Positions 38,601-52,177 of a stretch of DNA of 64,000 nucleotides are shown piece by piece. Made by a program: the position numbers and the translations under genes. The notes under the pieces are model-generated. The model was not told the DNA's origin. It was given only the letters and a program-made list of their open reading frames with translations, and did not search any database. Every line of letters starts with the position of its first letter. Position 1 is the first letter of the stretch. Origin of the DNA: Morchella semilibera (taxonomy: Eukaryota; Ascomycota; Pezizomycetes; Pezizales; Morchellaceae); assembly GCA_009192285.1 (NCBI GenBank), contig CM018608.1:452201-516200 (forward strand). Direction: 5' to 3'.

Positions 38601-41600
38601 TTGACCGTGAGATCTCGCAGAGGCGCAGCTTTGGGAGCTTGGGAGCACCGTGGGAGTTTAATCTGAGAGATACCCTACGCTGGCTGGGGCTTTTGGGCTC
38701 GAAGGAGGGACTCCTGGCGTTTCGAGACCCGTCAGAGTTTGTGGATATTGTCATTAAGCAGCGATTCCGCACCGCGGAAGACAGAGCCCGGGTCGATGAG
38801 CTGTTTGCCCAGGTATTCGGGTCAGCACCCGCAAAGAGACATCTCTACCACCAACTATCCAAAGATCATTTCCAAATCGGCCATGCCCTCCTTCCCCGAA
38901 ACACCGACGTCCAGCCCGTACCGTCCCAGAAGCTCGCACTCCTCAAGCGCAACCTGCAGTCCCTGGAGACGATCATGACGGCCGTCCAGCAGCGCACACC
39001 TGTGATTCTCGTGGGGCCATCGGGCACCGGAAAAAGCAGCACGATAAAACTCCTTGCCAGCATCGCCGGCGCAGAGCTCGACGAGATTGCCCTCAACAGC
39101 GATATCGACACGACTGATATTGTCGGCGGCTTCGAGCAGGTCGACATCTCGCGCGCCATCTCAGAGCTGTTCACGGACCTTCAGAGCTTCATCGCAGAGT
39201 CGACGATACGGGCACTCCGCGCTGGGTTCATCCCCTCGGGCACGATATTGGCCCTCTTTGACAATGTGGGCTACTCTTCCTCTTCAGCAACATCCGACGT
39301 GGAGAGGCTTCACCGTCTACACACCGCCCTCACGGCCATTGCGGCAGAGTCGGGGGCCGACACGACGTTTGACCGGTTCATCCAGCGATGCGAGGGTCTC
39401 CTCGCGCAGGCGCACCAGGCCGCAACAGCCCGCTTCGAGTGGGTCGATGGAATGCTGATTCGCGCGATTGAGGAGGGTAAGTGGCTCGTCCTTGACAATG
39501 CTAACCTATGCAGTCCCTCCGTGCTTGACCGGCTCAACTCACTACTCGAGATTGGTGGATACCTGATTGTCAATGAGCATAGCGACAGCAGCGGGGAGCC
39601 GAAGCTGGTCCGTCCGCATCCGGGATTTAGACTGTTTCTGACGATGGACCCGCGCCATGGAGAGCTGTCGAGGGCGATGCGCAACCGCGGGATGGAGGTG
39701 TATATGCTTGATTCGGTGGCGGCGAAGGCGGACCCTGATGATGCGGAGAGGGTGAAGAGGGCAGGGTTCATGCCGGGGGTGACTACAGAGGCGGCGATGG
39801 CGCTGTATGATGATATTGAGAGGATGATGAAGATGGCAAGTACTGCTGTGGTTTCTACTGATGCTACTAACACTACAGATGATGCCTCTTCTGCCCCTGC
39901 TGTGTATGCATATCTCGTCCGCATCATACTTGACCATTTCCCCCGTGACCAGATGGCGAGCCTGCGTAGATGGAAGAGCCATAACTATATTCTAGGCACA
40001 GGTAGCGGAGCAGTCGAGGAGGTGATTGGCGGCGTAGAGAAGCTGCGCTCCCATCCGCGGGTGGGGGCGCTCGTGGGGGAGTTTTTGGACGCTGTTGAGC
40101 GCAGATTGGTGCTCGGAAGGGCCTTTGGTGATGCACAGGTCAGTGACCGGTGCCGCGCGTGTTTCTCTCTCTCTCTTTCTCTGGAGGAGGGACTACATGG
40201 TGAAATAATTACAAAAGAGGACTCTAGAAACCATTTACTGATAGTTGTTTCAATTGAAATAAAAACATATGAATATAGCCATTGAATCCCGTCCGTAACA
40301 CTGCTCTTCCATCATCATCATCATCATCTGCCACTGCTCTTCAAGATAGGTACAAAGAGACGCTGGACGGAGTCTATGGGATTGCGCGGGAGGTGCTGCG
40401 CATCCGCGCCATCGAGGAGGAGGTTTTTCAGCGCTCGGCGACAACGCGGATGCGCGAGATGACGTTCCTGGAGCGGTCTGCGGCGGCGGCGGGGAAGTCG
40501 GGGGTCCCGCTCTTTGGGTTTCTGGCGGCGGTGAGGCGCGCGTTGGAGAGATGGATCGATGAGGAGGTGATGATTGATACTGATATTGTATGTCCCCCCC
40601 CCCCTCCTCCCCTCTTCTCCCTGAATATCAGTATATATACTTACAATCCTCCCCCTCCCCCCCGCTAGAGCACGCTCACCCATACCACCGACCTACTCTC
40701 CCTCTGGCACGACCTGGCAGCCCTCGGCGCCACCACAACCTCACAAACACTCGACGAGAGCACCCTCCCCGTCTACCTCTCCCTCCTCGACGACTGGCTA
40801 CACACCTCCTCCACCACCACCACCACCACCTCCCTCCTCACCACGGCCACCGCCAGCGCTCTGAAAACGTTCCGTGCGCCGCTCCGCCTCACGACGGGTT
40901 TCGCAATGGAGATGATGTGGCGCGCAATGCGCCCGAGCGTCCCCGCGTCCCTCGAGGCCTGGGGTACTTACCACCGCCTGCGCAGCGTCGCGGACAGGTT
41001 CGATGCTGTTGTGGAGGCTGGGTTCGATGGTAAGTTTGTGCGGCGGCGTCATGGGGCGTCACTCGGTGTTGCTTCACCCGGGAAACAGCATGCTAACTGC
41101 GGGTGTGGGTGTGTAGGAGCGTTTGGGACGATCGCGCCGCTGAAGAGATCATTGATGGGCGCGCTGACGGCGGTGCTGACGACGGACGCGGAGGGGATGG
41201 AGGAGCTGGTGAGCGGACTGGAGGGCGCGATTGAAGGGATGGAGAAGGAGAAGAAGGAGCAGGAGGGAGAGGGGGCGGGAGAGGCGGGGACAAACACAAG
41301 TGAGCGTAGGGAGTCGCTGTTGAGGGGGGTGTTTGATTATTTGTTGAAGATGAAGGCTTTGGGCGGCGGCGGCAGTGTGGATGGCGAGTCGGTAAGTTTG
41401 ATCATTGACCCGGGGAGAATGGACTGAGGACTGATGTTTTTGGGGGTGCGGGCAGTTCAATGACATTCTAACACTCGGCCACTTTGCCGGACGCACGACG
41501 GCGAGTCTGGTGGGATATCAAGCAGCAGTAGGGAAAGAGACGGCGCTGCGTATGTCCACCACCAAATTCCATTCTTCCTCTTCCTCATATTCTACCGCTA

Positions 41601-44600
41601 ACAACATTTATGTATGTACAGGAACCGCATACCCACAAGTCCTCGAAGACATCTACCAATACGACACCACCACTACGGGTCCTCGGGGACTCCTGAAGGG
41701 CCGCTTTGCGCTGGAGATGCTGCGCACGGGACTGGCGGCGAGGAGCTCGTCGTGTATCGGCCAGCTCGGAAGACTCAATACGGAACTGGGGATGCTGTCG
41801 AGAATGTTTACGGGCTTGACGGGGAGCGTCACGGCGGATCAGCTGGAAAGATTGAATTTGATGCTGGTGGGGAATGTAAAGAAGGTTTGTCCCCGTGATA
41901 TCTTATGGGGGAGAGAGAGGAGGACTGACGTCTGTTATTATTTATAGATCTTTGAGCTGCATTCAGAATCCTACACTGAGGATAACTACAAAATATTTAT
42001 ATCAGAACTTGAAACCCTCGAGCTCGCAATTACCGGGACCCAAACCTCCGCTCCCACTGACGGCCTCGGTCTCGACTTATCCACCACAACCACCGACACT
42101 GCCTTCAAGTCCATAGTCGTCGAGCATCTCTCTCACGTCCTCACCCATCTCTCCTCTCTCCGCAACTCCCCCACCTACGCCCACTCCCTCACGCACTCCG
42201 GTCAAGCATGGACACACTACGCCCTCGCGGCACTCAAGCTCTACGTCCCCAACGTCGCCCACGACCCCGCCATGAAACCACTAATCCAACGGTCACGCTA
42301 CCACGCCCGCAAATCCGCACTCACGCACCAGCTCACTGCCGAGCAGGCCTTTGATGCGCTCTTCACGGGGCAGTCCTCCTCCAATGCGCACGCAGAGCTG
42401 ATCCAAGCCCGGCTCGCAGCCCTCGGACCGGAGCCGCCACACTCGGCCATTGTGCGCCCCGCCGTGTCGGAGATGGGGGCCCTGCAGGGCGACATGATCA
42501 ACCTGCTGCAGGTCGTGGTGCACACGCGGCCGCACGAGCGCCTGCTCCCCACCATTGCGCAGCGCCCAGACGAGCAGGCGCTGGTCCAGCGAAACTTGTC
42601 GCAGATCATTGAGCGTCTGCGGGGGGGCTATCCGCTGTATAAGGATCTAGTCGACCCGGTAGTGGGCTTTTTGTATTCACTCAAGATGGGGCTGTCGCTG
42701 GCGGGGATGCAGACTGAGGAGGAGACGAGGACGGAGACAGAGACAGAGACAGAGATGGCGATATCGTTCGTGGAGCCGTTTGTGCCGGGGACGTTTGGGA
42801 GGAATGTCAAGGACGATGATGACGATAGGGAAGATATCAAATTGCTACGACTGTGGCAGATCGCCGCCCACCAGAGTATCGAGGGGTATGAGAACATTAC
42901 AAAGAAGAAGGCCAATGATATCTTGCAGGGCTTCTTTGAGGGCTGGAAGATCACGACGCAGAAGGAGCAGGAGGAGGCGGCCAAGAATGCGAGCTTGTAC
43001 AGATACACGGGTGAGCAGGACGGTGAAAACGCAGAGGAGACAGAAATTGCCGCCATGTTCCCCTCCTACGAGGATCAAGAGGATCATGAGAAGGAAAAGG
43101 GGAAGGAGAAGGAGAAACCCACCGCCGGGTCTCACCACAAAGAACTCGCCTGCCAGATTGCTCTCTGCCACTCCGCACTCAATCTGGGCACCGAGACTGA
43201 CGACTCCACAACTCTCTCCCTCTCCTCCATAATCCGCCGGGGCGTCCCCGCTCTTGCAAAGTACCAAGAAAACTCCTCCTTCTGCATCCCCCCCTCAAAG
43301 ACCGAATCCTTCCTCCCCGCAATCATCCTCTCCCTTCAAGAGACCACCCAATGGCTCACCGGCGGAGACACAGCACCCCACACATACGACTTCTACACCG
43401 AGGAGAACCTCCCAGAGGCCCGCAAGCTCGTCTTCATCGTCGAGAAAGCCCGCACGCGCCTCTCGCAACTCGCCGAGAGCTGGCCCGAGCACGTGACGCT
43501 CCAGGACGCACTCTCAGTCTGCAGCGACCTCCTGTCCCTGCCAAACTCCACGCCCATCGCCCAGTCACTCGTCAAGGTCGAGAAGCTGCACGAGCACCTC
43601 AACGAGTGGCAGAGCGTCGCAAGCACGCAATTCTCCGCCGCAGAGCACTTTGACGCCGTGACGCAGCTCATCATTTCCTGGCGGCGCATCGAGCTGGCGG
43701 CCTGGCCCCGCCTCTTCAACAGAGAGGACGAAAAGTGCCGTGACGAGGCCGACGCATGGTGGTTCTATGTGTACGAGAGCGCGGTTGCAAATCCGCTGCG
43801 GTTGCTGGCGGAGGGCCAGAGGCTAGAGGAGCATGTGGAGCAGCTGCTGGCGGCGCTGGTGGGCTTTGCAGAGTCTTCTTCGATCGCACAGTTCCCGCAC
43901 AGGTTACGACTTCTGAGGGCATTCGAGCAGCACACGCTTCGTCTGTCTGATGAGTTCCCGGCAATGGGTCTGGTACAGAAGGGGCTGCACAACCTCATTT
44001 CATACTTCTCGCAATATATATCAGAAGCCAAGGAAGCCACGGAAAAGTCGAGGAAAAAGTACCAAAAGTCCATGAGTGATGTCGTCCTACTTGCAAGCTG
44101 GAAAGACACAAACATCCTCGCACTCCGTGATAGTGCAAAGCGCTCCCACAAGAAGCTTTTCAGAGTGGTCAAAGGATACCGCCAGGCAATCAATCAGCCC
44201 ATGGCCCCCATTATCTTAGCTGGCATGCCTGAAGGCTCTGCTGAGCCTACTATAGTAAACGGGACACTGCCGGAGCCCGAGAATCACTTGTCTATCGATT
44301 TCGAACTTCTCAAGGGCATCTACGAAAAGTCCGTCAAGCAATGGACCGAGAGGCCAGCACGTCTCCAGGACCTACCAGCGGCAGTCCAGATGATGAAGCG
44401 CGTTTCAAAGATCCCCGAGGACCGGGCTGAGACGATCAACTTTATTGATGACTTTTCATCCTCAATCGTGTCCACAATCAAGCAGCTGCAATCCGAGACT
44501 CCAGCCACCCTGAACGACGACACAAAGGACATTGCAAAGCACCTCAAGACCCGGAAGCGAAAGGCCCTTGCGGACGCCTTGAAGGAGCTCAAGAACATGG

Positions 44601-47600
44601 GCCTCAAGTCGAACCTGAGTGCAGCCCTGCTAGGGAAGCAAGCAACCCTCGAGCGCATCCTAGCCATAGCGGACCCTCTCGAAGAAACCAACCAAGCCAG
44701 TACACAGCGCAACCACTCGGAGAACCACTACTTCCTCCGCATTGCGGAGATCCTGCCAAAGATCCGGAAGGCGGTAGCGGAGCATTCGCCAGACTTGACC
44801 AGTGCAGAAGTCGCACGAAGTGTGGGGTTCATTGAACATCTGCTTTCCTTGTCACTGGACCAGCGCTCTTCAATCTCGTCCTCCCTAGAGGAGCTGAGGG
44901 CGGCGCAGTCATCAATGGCTAGATACAATACACTCTCGAACCTGAACGTTGAGAATGCCAGTCTGTACGGAGGCAACGATCTTCAAGCCTATGCCGAGCT
45001 CCAGAGACGGTTCCAATGGGTCCCAAAGGTGCTGGGTTTAGCAGCTGAGCTACTCAAGATCCACTCCGAGTTTGGCGGCAAGAAGTTCGAAACAGCGGAT
45101 GAGCTCATCAGTGGTGCTCAAAAATCTGCAATCAGGGTCAATGATCTATTTACCGCCCAACGGGAAACTCTCATTCACAGCGGAATTTGGGAAGAGTCCG
45201 CGAAGCTTCTACTTGAAGAAGCCCAAACAACGCTTGGCCTTGTCGAGGGCAGCATGAAGACCATAAGAAACGACTTCCCAGAGATCGCATATACCACAAC
45301 TCAAGTATTGCCATGGGTCTCTCTCCACGCCGCCTCGGAGCTCTACCCACAAACCGATGACGCAGTCTCCGAACCTACGACGCTCCAGAGTTTAGATTCA
45401 TCCCTCAAGACACTCTCAGACTCCATCTTTGTGGCCCTTCAACAGCTCAAGGAGGCCCAGACAACCTACCCTCCCTCCACCCAAGAACCCGGATGGCTCC
45501 TCCAGCACCAATCCGCCAGCTCAGCCGGCCTAAAAGCTCTACACACCAGCGCAATCACACGTAGGATCGACAATGTCATTGCCCTTACTTCCCGGCTGCA
45601 GCAGTTTGATTCCTCAAACTCTCAAGCCGTTCGTGCGCTCTTCGCGGCCTATCAGCCCGTAATCCAAGAGTACACCGAGATTTCCTGCAGGACCGTGCAG
45701 CAGGCGCTTTTACAATACCGCTCCATCTGCAAAACTACCTACATTCTGTGCACGTCCGCATCAACACTGATCCCAAAGGGGTTCTGTATGCCGCAAGAAA
45801 AGGGCGACCCCGAAGGTGGCAACACAGACAACGTCGAAGGGGGAACCGGGCTCGGAGAGGGCGAAGGTCAAGACGATATCAGTAAAGACATCAAGGCAGA
45901 CGAAGATCTCTCCGAGTTGGCACAGGAGAAGGATAAAGAGAAGAGAGACCAGGAGATTGAGGATGAGAAGGACGCGGTTGACATCGAGGACGAAATGGAG
46001 GGTGAAATTGGGGATATGGCAGATAAAGAGGACGACGATAAGGGATCGGGTGATGAGAAGGAGGATGATGAGATGGATGAGGAAACAGGTGATGTGGATG
46101 ACTTAGACCCCGATGCAGTTGATGAAAAGCTCTGGGATGGAGAGGCGGATGATGATGCCCGTGATAAGGAGGGAGATGGCATGAAGGACCAGCAGAAACA
46201 AGGGAGGATATGGAGGCAAAGAAAGAGAACGGGAAGGAGAAGAAACAGGGAGAGGATATGGAGAGTAAAGAAGACGACGAGGGCGAAGAAAGTGAAGGCG
46301 AAGGCGCAGATCAGGAAGATGATGTCCGCCAGCAAGATGATAACGAAAAAACAGATGCTCATGTGCCAGAAGTGGATACACTGGACCTACCGGAAGACAT
46401 GGAGCTCGATGGGGACGAAAAGAGTGGAGGGGAAGAAGAGGATGACGATATGAAGATGGACGAACTCTCGGACGTCGATGACGAAGGAGAGGAGGTAAAA
46501 CAAGATAACAAGGGCGATAAGCAAGACAGCTTCCCTGACCTTGATAACCCCGAGGAACAAGGACAAGAGGGAGAGTCAGAAACTGAGAACCAGGAGGAAG
46601 GCCAAGAAGACCAAGGCGAGGAGAACGGTGAAGGGGAAAAGAACGACGGGGAGCCGGAGGAGGAAAACAAGGAGGAAGAGGGAGCTGAAGAACCAGAGCC
46701 AGACAGTCTATTGACAACGCGCGACGAACAAAACGCAAAAGAGGCCGAAGAGACTGCCCCCAGCGATCTTCAAGGCGTTGAAGGGGGTAATGATGAACAA
46801 GATGCCAACGAACAAACCTCAGCCCAAAGGGAAAGCGGTGAAGATGCAAAGTCAGGCGAGACCAATGGCAAAGGGACAGAAGAAGCCCAGGCGCAAGAGG
46901 AGAACACTGGGAAAGCTTCGGCAAAAGAGTCAGAACGCCCTGATGAAAAATCGAACAAGAAAGACGATCAGACTGAAGCCGAGTCATCATTCCGTAAAGT
47001 TGGTGATATGCTCGAGAAGTGGCATCAGCAGCGCCGCCAAATCCTCAATGCTAAAGAAGAGGAGGAAAATCGCCCACAACTTGAGAACATGGTAAGATAT
47101 TGATCCAGCTCTTTGTTGACATCCAGGACTAACACAGAAATAGGAAATTGATGATCCCGAATTTGAACATTTGCCAAACGATGATACGGCAGCTGATACA
47201 CAGGCCCTTGGCGCTGCGACGGAGGAACAAGCTCACTCTCTAGATGACTCCATGGCTATTGACTCTGGAGCTCAGGAACCCCAGGAGGCATTTGAGGACA
47301 TGGAACCAGAAGCACCAGAAGACGTAAATGCGAAGGAAGGTGAAGAAAATGAAGCCCCCCCCGAAACCCAACAGCCATCAAGCGATGAACAAGAGACCCA
47401 AGCTGGCGCAATGATTGGCGAAACAAGAGAACAAAACGCTCAGCGCCGGAAGAAATCTGAAGAGACTATGGATCTCGACGATGAAATTGAAGAAACCCCC
47501 GAAACCGCTCCTGTCATTGACATCAATCAAGAATCGGCCCTTACTGAATTCGGTTCAACCCGCTCACGAGAGGAAGCACGTCAATTATGGCAACAGTACG

Positions 47601-48427
47601 AGCAGTCAACCAAAGACCTCTCCATGGGTCTCTGTGAACAACTTCGTCTCATCCTTGAACCGACTCTTGCAACCAAGATGCGCGGCGATTTCAGAACTGG
47701 AAAGCGCCTCAACATGAAGCGTATCATCCCTTACATTGCAAGTCAGTACAAGAAGGACAAGATCTGGATGCGTAGGACAAAGCCAAGCAAGCGTCAGTAC
47801 CAGGTCATGATTGCTGTGGACGACTCCAAGTCAATGGCAGAATCAGAATCAGTGGCACTCGCATTCGAGACTGTAGCTCTAGTCGCAAAGGCACTGAGCC
47901 AGCTGGAGGTCGGGCAGATATCGATCGTCTCCTTTGGAGAAACGACTCGCCTCATCCATCCTTTCGATCAACCATTTACCTCCGAGGCCGGTGTAAAGGT
48001 CTTTGAGCGTTTCCAATTTGACCAACTGAAGACCAACGTCAGGACCCTCCTCGACACCTCCATGGGCATCTTTGAATCCGCAAAAGTCAATTCCAGCGCG
48101 GACCTATGGCAGTTGGAGATCATTATTTCCGACGGTGTCTGCGAGGATCATGAGACACTCAAACGCCTAGTTAGAAGAGCGCAGGAGGAGAAAATCATGA
48201 TTGTGTTTGTCATCCTGGACTCAGTAAGGGATAAGAGTATCCTGCACATGAAGCAAGTCCGGTTCGAGACGGGTGCAGACGGTACACAGGAGTTGAAGAT
48301 GGAAAGGTACTTGGACACTTTCCCATTCGGGTTCTATCTGGTGGTGAACGATATCAGGGAGTTGCCGGGAGTGCTTGCGTTAGCGTTGAGACAGTGGTTT
48401 GCGGAGGTTGCTGATGCGGGGATGTAG
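32653..48427 (+). CDS. MDN1: Midasin, AAA+ ATPase of 60S ribosome assembly (two frame breaks)
   Basis: Nuclear dynein-like remodeller (yeast Rea1) that strips Ytm1 and Rsa4 from pre-60S particles. Ten exons: 32653-33308, 33393-36498, 36558-40138, 40279-40587, 40669-41029, 41117-41391, 41456-41549, 41622-41884, 41948-47091, 47144-48427; about 5,020 aa. Six Walker A motifs: GPAGSGKT (about residue 311), GETGTGKT (646), GPTSSGKT (1087), GETGCGKT (1375), GSPGVGKT (1763), GPSGTGKS (2072). Then a long helical linker, an Asp/Glu-rich tail (about 4190-4730) and a C-terminal MIDAS domain with DDSKSM (about 4823). Intron 1 uses a GC donor. One base is missing near 38261 (before CAATGCAGCGGGGAC) and one G near 46206-46208. 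A later Met at 32707 (MDLTVSDAHF) is an equally good start. Confidence 0.96.
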
Positions 48428-48642
48428 AAACGAGTGGGTGTTTTGTATCTTTTCTTTCTGTCTTTTATAAAAAATTTGTTTAGACTTTCACTTCATTTTT
48501 TCTTCTACACGTTGTGTTGGATTTCATTTCTTAAAAAGTTATTTTTTGCTTGTAGATAGAATTTTAATATTCCATATCACCTCGTTAATCAACTTCCTAC
48601 GTTACATGGAGGTTTTAAGTTCTCTCTATAAGCATGACTGGC

Positions 48643-49122
48643 CTATTCGATAATCTCAAAGTATTCCAAGCCAGCCTCACTAAGGGCTTGGGACCCTGTA
48701 TCAGGGTGTTTTTCTAGGAAGTGCTGAACCATTTCCACAATTCTGTACGCCGCAAGCTCCGCACCCTCCCTCTCCAACATGGTGTACATATCTTGGTAGA
48801 CCTGGGCAATACGCAACAACTTTGTCTGTAGATGTCTCCCGTCAGCCAGTCACCGGAATAATAATGGCGACCGAAACACCCACTCCGATAATCCCTTTCT
48901 CATGAATGTCTTGGTCGGCCCCCAATCTAGTACACAAACTCCCAAAGAGCCTTTTCTGCGAGCGATCCATGAGGCCTTTGTCCCACACATAGTGGCGGAT
49001 AATCCTTTCTTCGAATTCAACGCGTTCTTCTCCTCCCTCGAGCGAATCCTGTACGTTTGTTAGTTATCCCATCCTCAAGATAAAGATATTTATATATAGC
49101 TTACTTTAGTAGGTGTAGCCAT
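48643..49122 (-). CDS. Small conserved-looking protein of unknown function, three exons
   Basis: Not recognised. Minus-strand exons 49105-49122 (MATPTK), 48884-49048 and 48643-48825 join in frame to 121 aa. Donors are GTAAGC and GTGGGT, acceptors CGTACAG and CTACAG, each with a CTAAC or CTGAC branch-like site. The product is acidic and helical: EERVEFEERIIRHYVWDKG, then RSQKRLFGSLCTRLGA, and LLRIAQVYQDMYTMLEREGAEL followed by a C-terminal EYFEIIE. No signal peptide or membrane segment. Evidence for a real gene is the clean three-exon splice and protein-like composition; each exon is too short to be found by long open frames. It lies tail-to-tail with MDN1, only 215 bp from its stop. Confidence 0.7.
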
Positions 49123-50394
49123 TTGAGAGGAACAAGTCAGAGATGATGGATGAGTTTGTAGTTGAGGTTTCTGCGGTATCCTGAAGCCTTCTTATTCTTA
49201 TATCATTGAGCCTTCTGGCCGCCCAAGAGCCATCGACATCACCCACCCACCTAGTGAACGATTGCTTATTTTGTTGGTTTGCAGAAGAAGAAGAAGCAGA
49301 TGCTGTGATAGACTTTATCACATAGACCTCCAAGGCATCATCCTGTTATACCAACTGCTAACCACCACGGTTAGTATGCATCCATCATATTGTGAGCGAG
49401 AACACTACGGTTTGCTCACCCTGTTGGCTCCCGGAGTTGATGTCATAGATACCAATCGCATAATATGGGGCCGTAATTAGTGCAGTAATTACATAGTGGA
49501 GCAGGCACTATGGTTTGCACTTGAAGTACTTGATGTATGGATCACTAGAATATGAGGTATCATTTCGGTTTACCAAGTTCTATTTATCGCTGTTGGTATG
49601 TATGTGGTGGATCATGGATCAAACACCAGCTCACGTTGCAATACTCACTAGCATCGGGATCTGTGCCTGTTGGTGCAAGATCAGTTAAGGTTTGATGCAG
49701 TAGTAATTCTAGGGGTGTTCGAAGTAGGTCTAATCTGAACACCACCAACTAGCACATGTATCTAGGCATCTAAATCTGGATCTGGAAGCCTTGGTGTGGG
49801 GCGTTGCAGGTATTGCAATAACCCTAGCCCTGACCCTGCATTATCCGGAGAATTTAGCAAAAGGCTCTAACTGTGACTCAGCTGCACAGGTATTTTATGA
49901 GATTTAACTGCGACTTTATTTATTAATTGACCGGTTACAAGAGGACTATAGACATGAATGTACCAGACAGCACTACCTGTAGTCCTTCTGACTGCAGACT
50001 CATATTAAACCAAGTAGAGTATCGATTACCCCAGACTTTCACCCCCCACGAGCTCTTTTATTATTTGTGATTGGTTAGTAAAGCTGTTGACATCTTCCCG
50101 GTTTCCGTGAGCCACCGATTGCAAGTCCTGAATACAGACGAAGGCATAACCACATGTAACCCCTAGTATATACTGTACTCCCACGGGAGTAGCTCAGGGG
50201 AACTAATTAAAGAGCCCCGCTGCAACCCCACCAAACTTTTTCTCATCTCTGGTGCTTCCCCCCCTCTCTCCCCTCTTCTCTCCCCCTCCTCTCTCTCTCT
50301 CCCTCTTCCAGCTTTCTTTGAACTCCCCCTCCCCGGCCAATCAGGAATACACATATCTTTAAAACAACCTGTTCCATCTCTTTCAATTCATACA
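49123..50394. other. Divergent intergenic region upstream of threonine synthase
   Basis: About 1.27 kb between the small unknown gene and threonine synthase. It contains TGACTCA at 49875-49881 and a long CT-rich tract (50258-50308) ahead of the threonine synthase start, typical of fungal 5' leaders. No coding evidence. Confidence 0.5.
49875..49881. promoter_or_regulatory. Candidate CPC1/Gcn4 site TGACTCA
   Basis: A perfect TGACTCA heptamer about 514 bp upstream of the threonine synthase ATG. General amino-acid control factors bind this sequence in fungi. A heptamer occurs by chance several times in a window of this size, so support is weak. Confidence 0.3.
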
Positions 50395-52177
50395 ATGGCT
50401 GCTGCTCCCACTGCATCACAGACATACCTGAGCACCCGAGGCGGGTCCACCGGGGTATGTTTAAATTTCTAGCTATTCCCCACCGTCCAATTTGATTGTA
50501 ATTGAAAGCAGCTAACAAGTAAATTCAATACTACCACTACTACTACAGTTCTCCTTCGAAGCCGCCGTCTTGAAGGGTCTCGCCAGCGATAATGGTCTCT
50601 TCATCCCCGAGGCGATCCCCTCTCTCCCCAGTGACTGGCAGACCCGTTGGTCCAAACTCTCTTTCCAGGAGCTCGCCTACGAGGTTCTCTCGCTCTACAT
50701 CTCCCCATCAGAGATCCCCACCGAGGACCTCAAGACCCTCATCAACAGGTCATACTCCACATTCCGTCACCCGGATATCACACCTCTCAAGCCCCTCATC
50801 CCCGAGGACAACCTCCACCTCTTGGAGCTCTTCCATGGACCGACTTTCGCGTTCAAGGACGTTGCGCTGCAGTTTGTTGGAAACCTTTTTGAGTACTTTT
50901 TGGTGGAGAAAGAACTCGGGAAAGCAGGCAGGCGAGAAGAGACACACCCTGACCGTCATTGGTGCGACTTCGGGGGATACTGGAAGTGCGGCCATTTATG
51001 GGCTGAGGGGTAAAAAGGATGTTAGCGTTTTCATCTTGCACCCCAAGGGCAGAGTCAGTCCCATCCAGGAGGCACAAATGACCACTGTTCTGGACTCAAA
51101 CGTCCACAATCTTGCCGTCGGCGGCACCTTTGACGACTGTCAGGTAACTCCTCCCCCTCCTCCTCTAACCTCCTCAACCCTAACAAGCTTTTTTTTTTAA
51201 AGGATGCTGTTCAAATCTCTCTTCTCCCACCCCGTCCTCTCCAAGACCCACAACCTCGGCGCCGTAAATTCCATAAACTGGGCCCGCATTCTCGCCCAAA
51301 TTGTCTACTACTTCCACTCCTACTTTGCCCTTCTCGCGACCCTTCCCGCCGGCTCCACCCCCAAGATCCGCTACGTCGTCCCCACCGGCAACTTTGGCGA
51401 CATCCTCGCTGGCTACTTCGCCAAGCGCATGGGCCTCCCCATTGACCGCCTTGTCATCTCCACCAACAGCAACGACATCCTCGACCGCTTCCTCAAGACC
51501 GGTCGCTACGAGAAGAAGCCCGTCCCCCACTCTCAAGAAGCCCAAGGCGGTATCCCCGCCGACGGTTCCAAAGCCCACGAAGCCGGCGTAAGAGAAACCC
51601 TCTCCCCCGCCATGGACATCCTCGTTTCCTCCAACTTTGAGCGCCTTCTCTGGTACCTCGCGCTCGAATGCGAAGCCTCCGGCACCGACCACGCCAAGGC
51701 TGGCTCGGTCGTAAAGTCGTGGATGGACGCCCTCAAGACTGTTGGCACCACCGTCGTCTCGCAGGAGGTCCTCGCCGCCGCAGGCGCGACTTTGGCTCCG
51801 AGCGTGTCAGCGACGAGGAAACCACGGCCACCATCCGCAAGATCTACACGGAGGCGCCGTCGGCGCCGTACGTGCTCGACCCGCACACTGCCGTGGGGAT
51901 CACGGCGTCGCTGAGGCTGGTGCAGCGCACCAAGGACGAGGGCGAGAAGGACGTCCACTACATCTCGCTCAGCACGGCACACCCGGCAAAGTTTAACCAT
52001 GCCGTGGACCTGGCGCTGGGCGCTGCGGGCACATATGATTTCGAGAGGGACGTGAGGCCAGTGGAGTTCCGGGGACTGGAGAGCAGGGAGAAGAGGGTGA
52101 GGTATGTTGAGAGGGCGGACCCGGAGGTGGTCATGAAGGTTGTTTTGGAGGGGCTTGAGAGCGAGGGAAAGGAGTAG
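50395..52177 (+). CDS. THR4: Threonine synthase, frame broken three times
   Basis: PLP enzyme converting O-phosphohomoserine to threonine, last step of the pathway, cytosolic. Exons 50395-50454, 50549-51143, 51203-52177. The start MAAAPTASQTYLSTRGG leads into FSFEAAVLKGLASDNGLFIPE, a standard family beginning. The PLP lysine is in GPTFAFKDVALQF; the phosphate-binding loop is GATSGDTGSAAIYGL; then NSINWARILAQIVYYF and PTGNFGDILAGYFAKRMGLP. Three single-base shifts break it: between about 50900 and 50935 (one extra), at about 51211-51213 (GTTCAAA, one T extra) and at about 51785 (one base short before AGGCGCGACTTTGG). Conserved sequence runs on either side of each, and net length fits two gains and one loss. 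No protein is encoded as written, but error is the simpler reading. Confidence 0.93.

Noticed and set aside
40590-41033. Plus-strand Pro/His-rich frame of 147 codons
   Set aside because: Overlaps MDN1 exon 5 in another frame and consists of shifted codons of it.
46103-46990. Minus-strand frame of 295 codons, Pro/Leu/Ser-rich
   Set aside because: It is the shadow of the Asp/Glu/Lys-rich tail of MDN1 on the plus strand.
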